Below, one piece after another: positions 62,226 through 64,000 of a stretch of DNA of 64,000 nucleotides (its first letter is position 1; each line of letters starts with the position of its first letter). Under the pieces are notes generated by a model. That model was given only the letters and a program-made list of their open reading frames with translations, did no database searches and was not told where the DNA came from. The stretch is taken from assembly GCF_006094395.1 (NCBI RefSeq), contig NZ_CP035291.1, positions 186,001-250,000 of the forward strand. Direction: 5' to 3'. The position numbers and the translations under genes were made by a program. This DNA is from Staphylococcus haemolyticus. GTDB lineage: Bacteria; Bacillota; Bacilli; Staphylococcales; Staphylococcaceae.

Positions 62226-64000
62226 TTATTGGCCAATATATCGTTTTAAATGTTTAGCGGTTATGGAATTGTCGATGTCAAAGATGCCTTCAGGTTCACC
62301 CGCGTAAAGTAATTGGCCACCTTTATCTCCAGCATAAGGCCCAATATCAATTAACCAATCCGCCTGAGTCATCATCGTTAAATTATGTTCAATCAAGATA
62401 ACCGTATTGCCTCTTTCAATAAGATGGTTAAAGCAATCGATTAGAATTGGCAAATCATCTTCATGTAGCCCAGTTGTTGGCTCATCAAAGATAAAGATCT
62501 TATCGGTCACATCTTGTGTCAGGTAACGGCTTAGTTTCACACGTTGAATTTCACCACCTGAAAGGGTATCTAATGATTGTCCGAGAGTCATATAGTTTAA
62601 TCCTGTATCCGCTAATGCTTGAAGCGGTCGTATAATACCTGGACTGTCGCTAAATTTCTCAATGGCTTCATCCACGGTTAATGCTAAAATATCCGCAATA
62701 GAATAACCTTCTACTTTAGCTTCTAACACTTCTGGACGATATCTTGTACCACCACATAATTCACATATTTGTGAAAAGTCTGGCATAAATGCAAGTTCCG
62801 TTTTTAAAACACCTTTACCATGACATTCCGGACAGGCACCTTCTGAATTATAGCTGAACATACTCTTCTTAAGACCAGTATGTTGACTAAAGAAACTACG
62901 TACATCATCAAAGATATCTAAATAAGTAAGTAGATTAGAACGATTTGATGCATGGACAGGTTTCTGGTCAATAAAGATAGCCTCTTGTTCACGTTCAAAT
63001 CCTGCAGTGATGAGTGAACTTTTACCTGAACCTGCAACACCTGTAACAACAGTCATTGCATGCTTAGGTAGTTTAGTTGAGACATTTTGTAAGTTATTGC
63101 GACTAATATTAGCAATTTGAAGCATGTCTTTCGATTTACGTGGCGTTTTTTTAAGTTGATGCTGTCGGTTCAACGCTTGACCAGTACTTGTGTCGGAACT
63201 GAGTAATTCATTATAAGAGCCAGTAAATGTAATTTCACCACCATTTTTGCCTGCTAAAGGTCCTAAATCAATAATATGATCAGCGGTCTTTATAACATCT
63301 GGATCATGTTCTACAACGAGGACTGTGTTGCCCTTATCTTTTAAGGATTGAATGATATCGTTGATACGCTGAATATCCTCTGGATGTAGTCCGACACTTG
63401 GTTCATCAATAATATAGATTAAGTCGCTTAAAGGACTATTAAGGTGACGAATGAGTTTAATACGTTGTGACTCACCACCAGATAGTGAAGTTGTTTCTCG
63501 CGCTAGTGTTAAATAATTCAACCCAATATAACTTAATGCTTCTAGTTGTTTCTTAAGTGGCTCTATAATCACACGGGCTTTGTCTGATTTTATTTTTCTT
63601 AAAAAGGCTAACGCCTCATCAATTTGTAGGTTTGTGAATTCTGCAATATTTAAGCCATTGATTTTACAGCTTAATACAGTGTCATTAAGACGTTGACCAT
63701 GACAATCAGGACAATCATGTTTCGATACCACTCGGTCAATATCTTCTTTAAAACGTTTCTTTTCGAAATTATCATTAAGTAAAAATGAACGGCGGAATCG
63801 ATGAATTAATCCTTCAAATTTGGCAGTTCTAGGCCAATTTGACGGTGGATTCTTTAATTTAGTTGGTTCGGTGTATAAAAACGTATCCATTTCTTCATTC
63901 GTATAATCTTTTAATTTCTTATCATTATCAAATAAACCTGTATATAAATAACGTTTACCTCGCCAACTATCAGGTCTAAATGAAGGGAATTTAATTGCAT
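62226..64000 (-). CDS. UvrA-like tandem ABC ATPase (UvrA2/drug-resistance type), 5' end outside the window
   Basis: At least 591 residues are coded here; the frame stays open to the right edge, so the first ~160 residues, with the first Walker A, are missing. Seen: zinc module CPDCHGQR, first signature TSLSGGESQRI, IDEPSVGLHPED Walker B, second Walker A GVAGSGKSSLI, second zinc module CPECHGKG...CELCGGTRY, second signature DTLSGGEIQRV and FDEPTTGLHEDD. The family differs from housekeeping UvrA by lacking the UvrB-binding domain. Members are linked to drug self-resistance or DNA damage tolerance. Cytosolic. Confidence 0.9.
   Translation of the reverse strand, partial: AIKFPSFRPDSWRGKRYLYTGLFDNDKKLKDYTNEEMDTFLYTEPTKLKNPPSNWPRTAKFEGLIHRFRRSFLLNDNFEKKRFKEDIDRVVSKHDCPDCHGQRLNDTVLSCKINGLNIAEFTNLQIDEALAFLRKIKSDKARVIIEPLKKQLEALSYIGLNYLTLARETTSLSGGESQRIKLIRHLNSPLSDLIYIIDEPSVGLHPEDIQRINDIIQSLKDKGNTVLVVEHDPDVIKTADHIIDLGPLAGKNGGEITFTGSYNELLSSDTSTGQALNRQHQLKKTPRKSKDMLQIANISRNNLQNVSTKLPKHAMTVVTGVAGSGKSSLITAGFEREQEAIFIDQKPVHASNRSNLLTYLDIFDDVRSFFSQHTGLKKSMFSYNSEGACPECHGKGVLKTELAFMPDFSQICELCGGTRYRPEVLEAKVEGYSIADILALTVDEAIEKFSDSPGIIRPLQALADTGLNYMTLGQSLDTLSGGEIQRVKLSRYLTQDVTDKIFIFDEPTTGLHEDDLPILIDCFNHLIERGNTVILIEHNLTMMTQADWLIDIGPYAGDKGGQLLYAGEPEGIFDIDNSITAKHLKRYIGQ

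Overview
The window is low-GC Firmicutes DNA and almost certainly a Staphylococcus chromosome. The evidence is a YSIRK-signal, sortase-anchored surface protein, a drp35-type lactonase, an oleate hydratase, a PBP4-like carboxypeptidase, the staphylococcal lipoyl-linked ADP-ribosylation operon (LLM oxidoreductase, GcvH-L, macrodomain, SirTM, LplA2), and several copies of the GGGAGTGGGAC-type intergenic hairpin common in staphylococci. I cannot fix the species; the presence of nan genes and the gene order would suit several species. I saw no rRNA, tRNA, CRISPR array, insertion sequence or phage module.

Layout. 1-2.1 kb: an unrecognised AT-rich two-gene cassette cut by the left edge. 2.2-5.4 kb: a large wall-anchored protein. 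5.5-6.5 kb: an NMT1/THI5-like protein under a TPP riboswitch. 6.7-11.3 kb: accessory genes, namely small HTH regulators with membrane tails, three CPBP (CAAX-protease-like) membrane genes of which one is broken by three in-frame stops, and a MerR/flavodoxin pair. 12-15.4 kb: a PfoR-type EIIC protein and arcB-arcC. 15.6-16.4 kb: a small HTH/membrane cassette. 16.5-22.1 kb: the ADP-ribosylation operon and a divergent Old Yellow Enzyme. 22.3-23.3 kb: a solitary bioB behind a textbook BirA operator. 23.4-24.2 kb: a GNAT acetyltransferase preceded by an overlapping 55-codon gene, which looks like a toxin-antitoxin pair. 24.3-29.9 kb: transporters (DASS, DUF819, BCCT) and a DUF1445 enzyme.

30-37.7 kb holds a complete sialic-acid and amino-sugar pathway: nanT imports sialic acid, nanA cleaves it, nanK and nanE give GlcNAc-6-P, and nagA and nagB take this to fructose-6-P. 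A RpiR-type regulator sits in the middle, and one shared palindrome lies in both divergent promoter regions, with a perfect cre site before nanA. 37.8-41.2 kb: three more CPBP genes and a lipoprotein. 41.3-45.9 kb: a five-gene nickel/peptide-type ABC importer whose second permease has lost its first membrane helix to a nonsense codon. 46.1-48.4 kb: pcp with the DUF969/DUF979 membrane pair. 48.7-53.5 kb: two MFS transporters, a bile-salt-hydrolase-family enzyme and trhO. 53.7-64 kb: drp35, pgcA, a polysaccharide-deacetylase-like lipoprotein, a PBP4-like enzyme, a TetR regulator divergent from oleate hydratase with a clear operator between them, and a UvrA-like ABC protein running off the right edge.

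The best candidates for something undescribed are the GNAT/55-residue pair (23.9 kb) and the unknown cassette at the left edge. The signal-peptide-less THI5-like protein under TPP control, the Fur-like boxes at three transporter/hydrolase loci, and the CRP/ArcR-like site in the arcB leader also merit a check. All are inferences from sequence reading alone.
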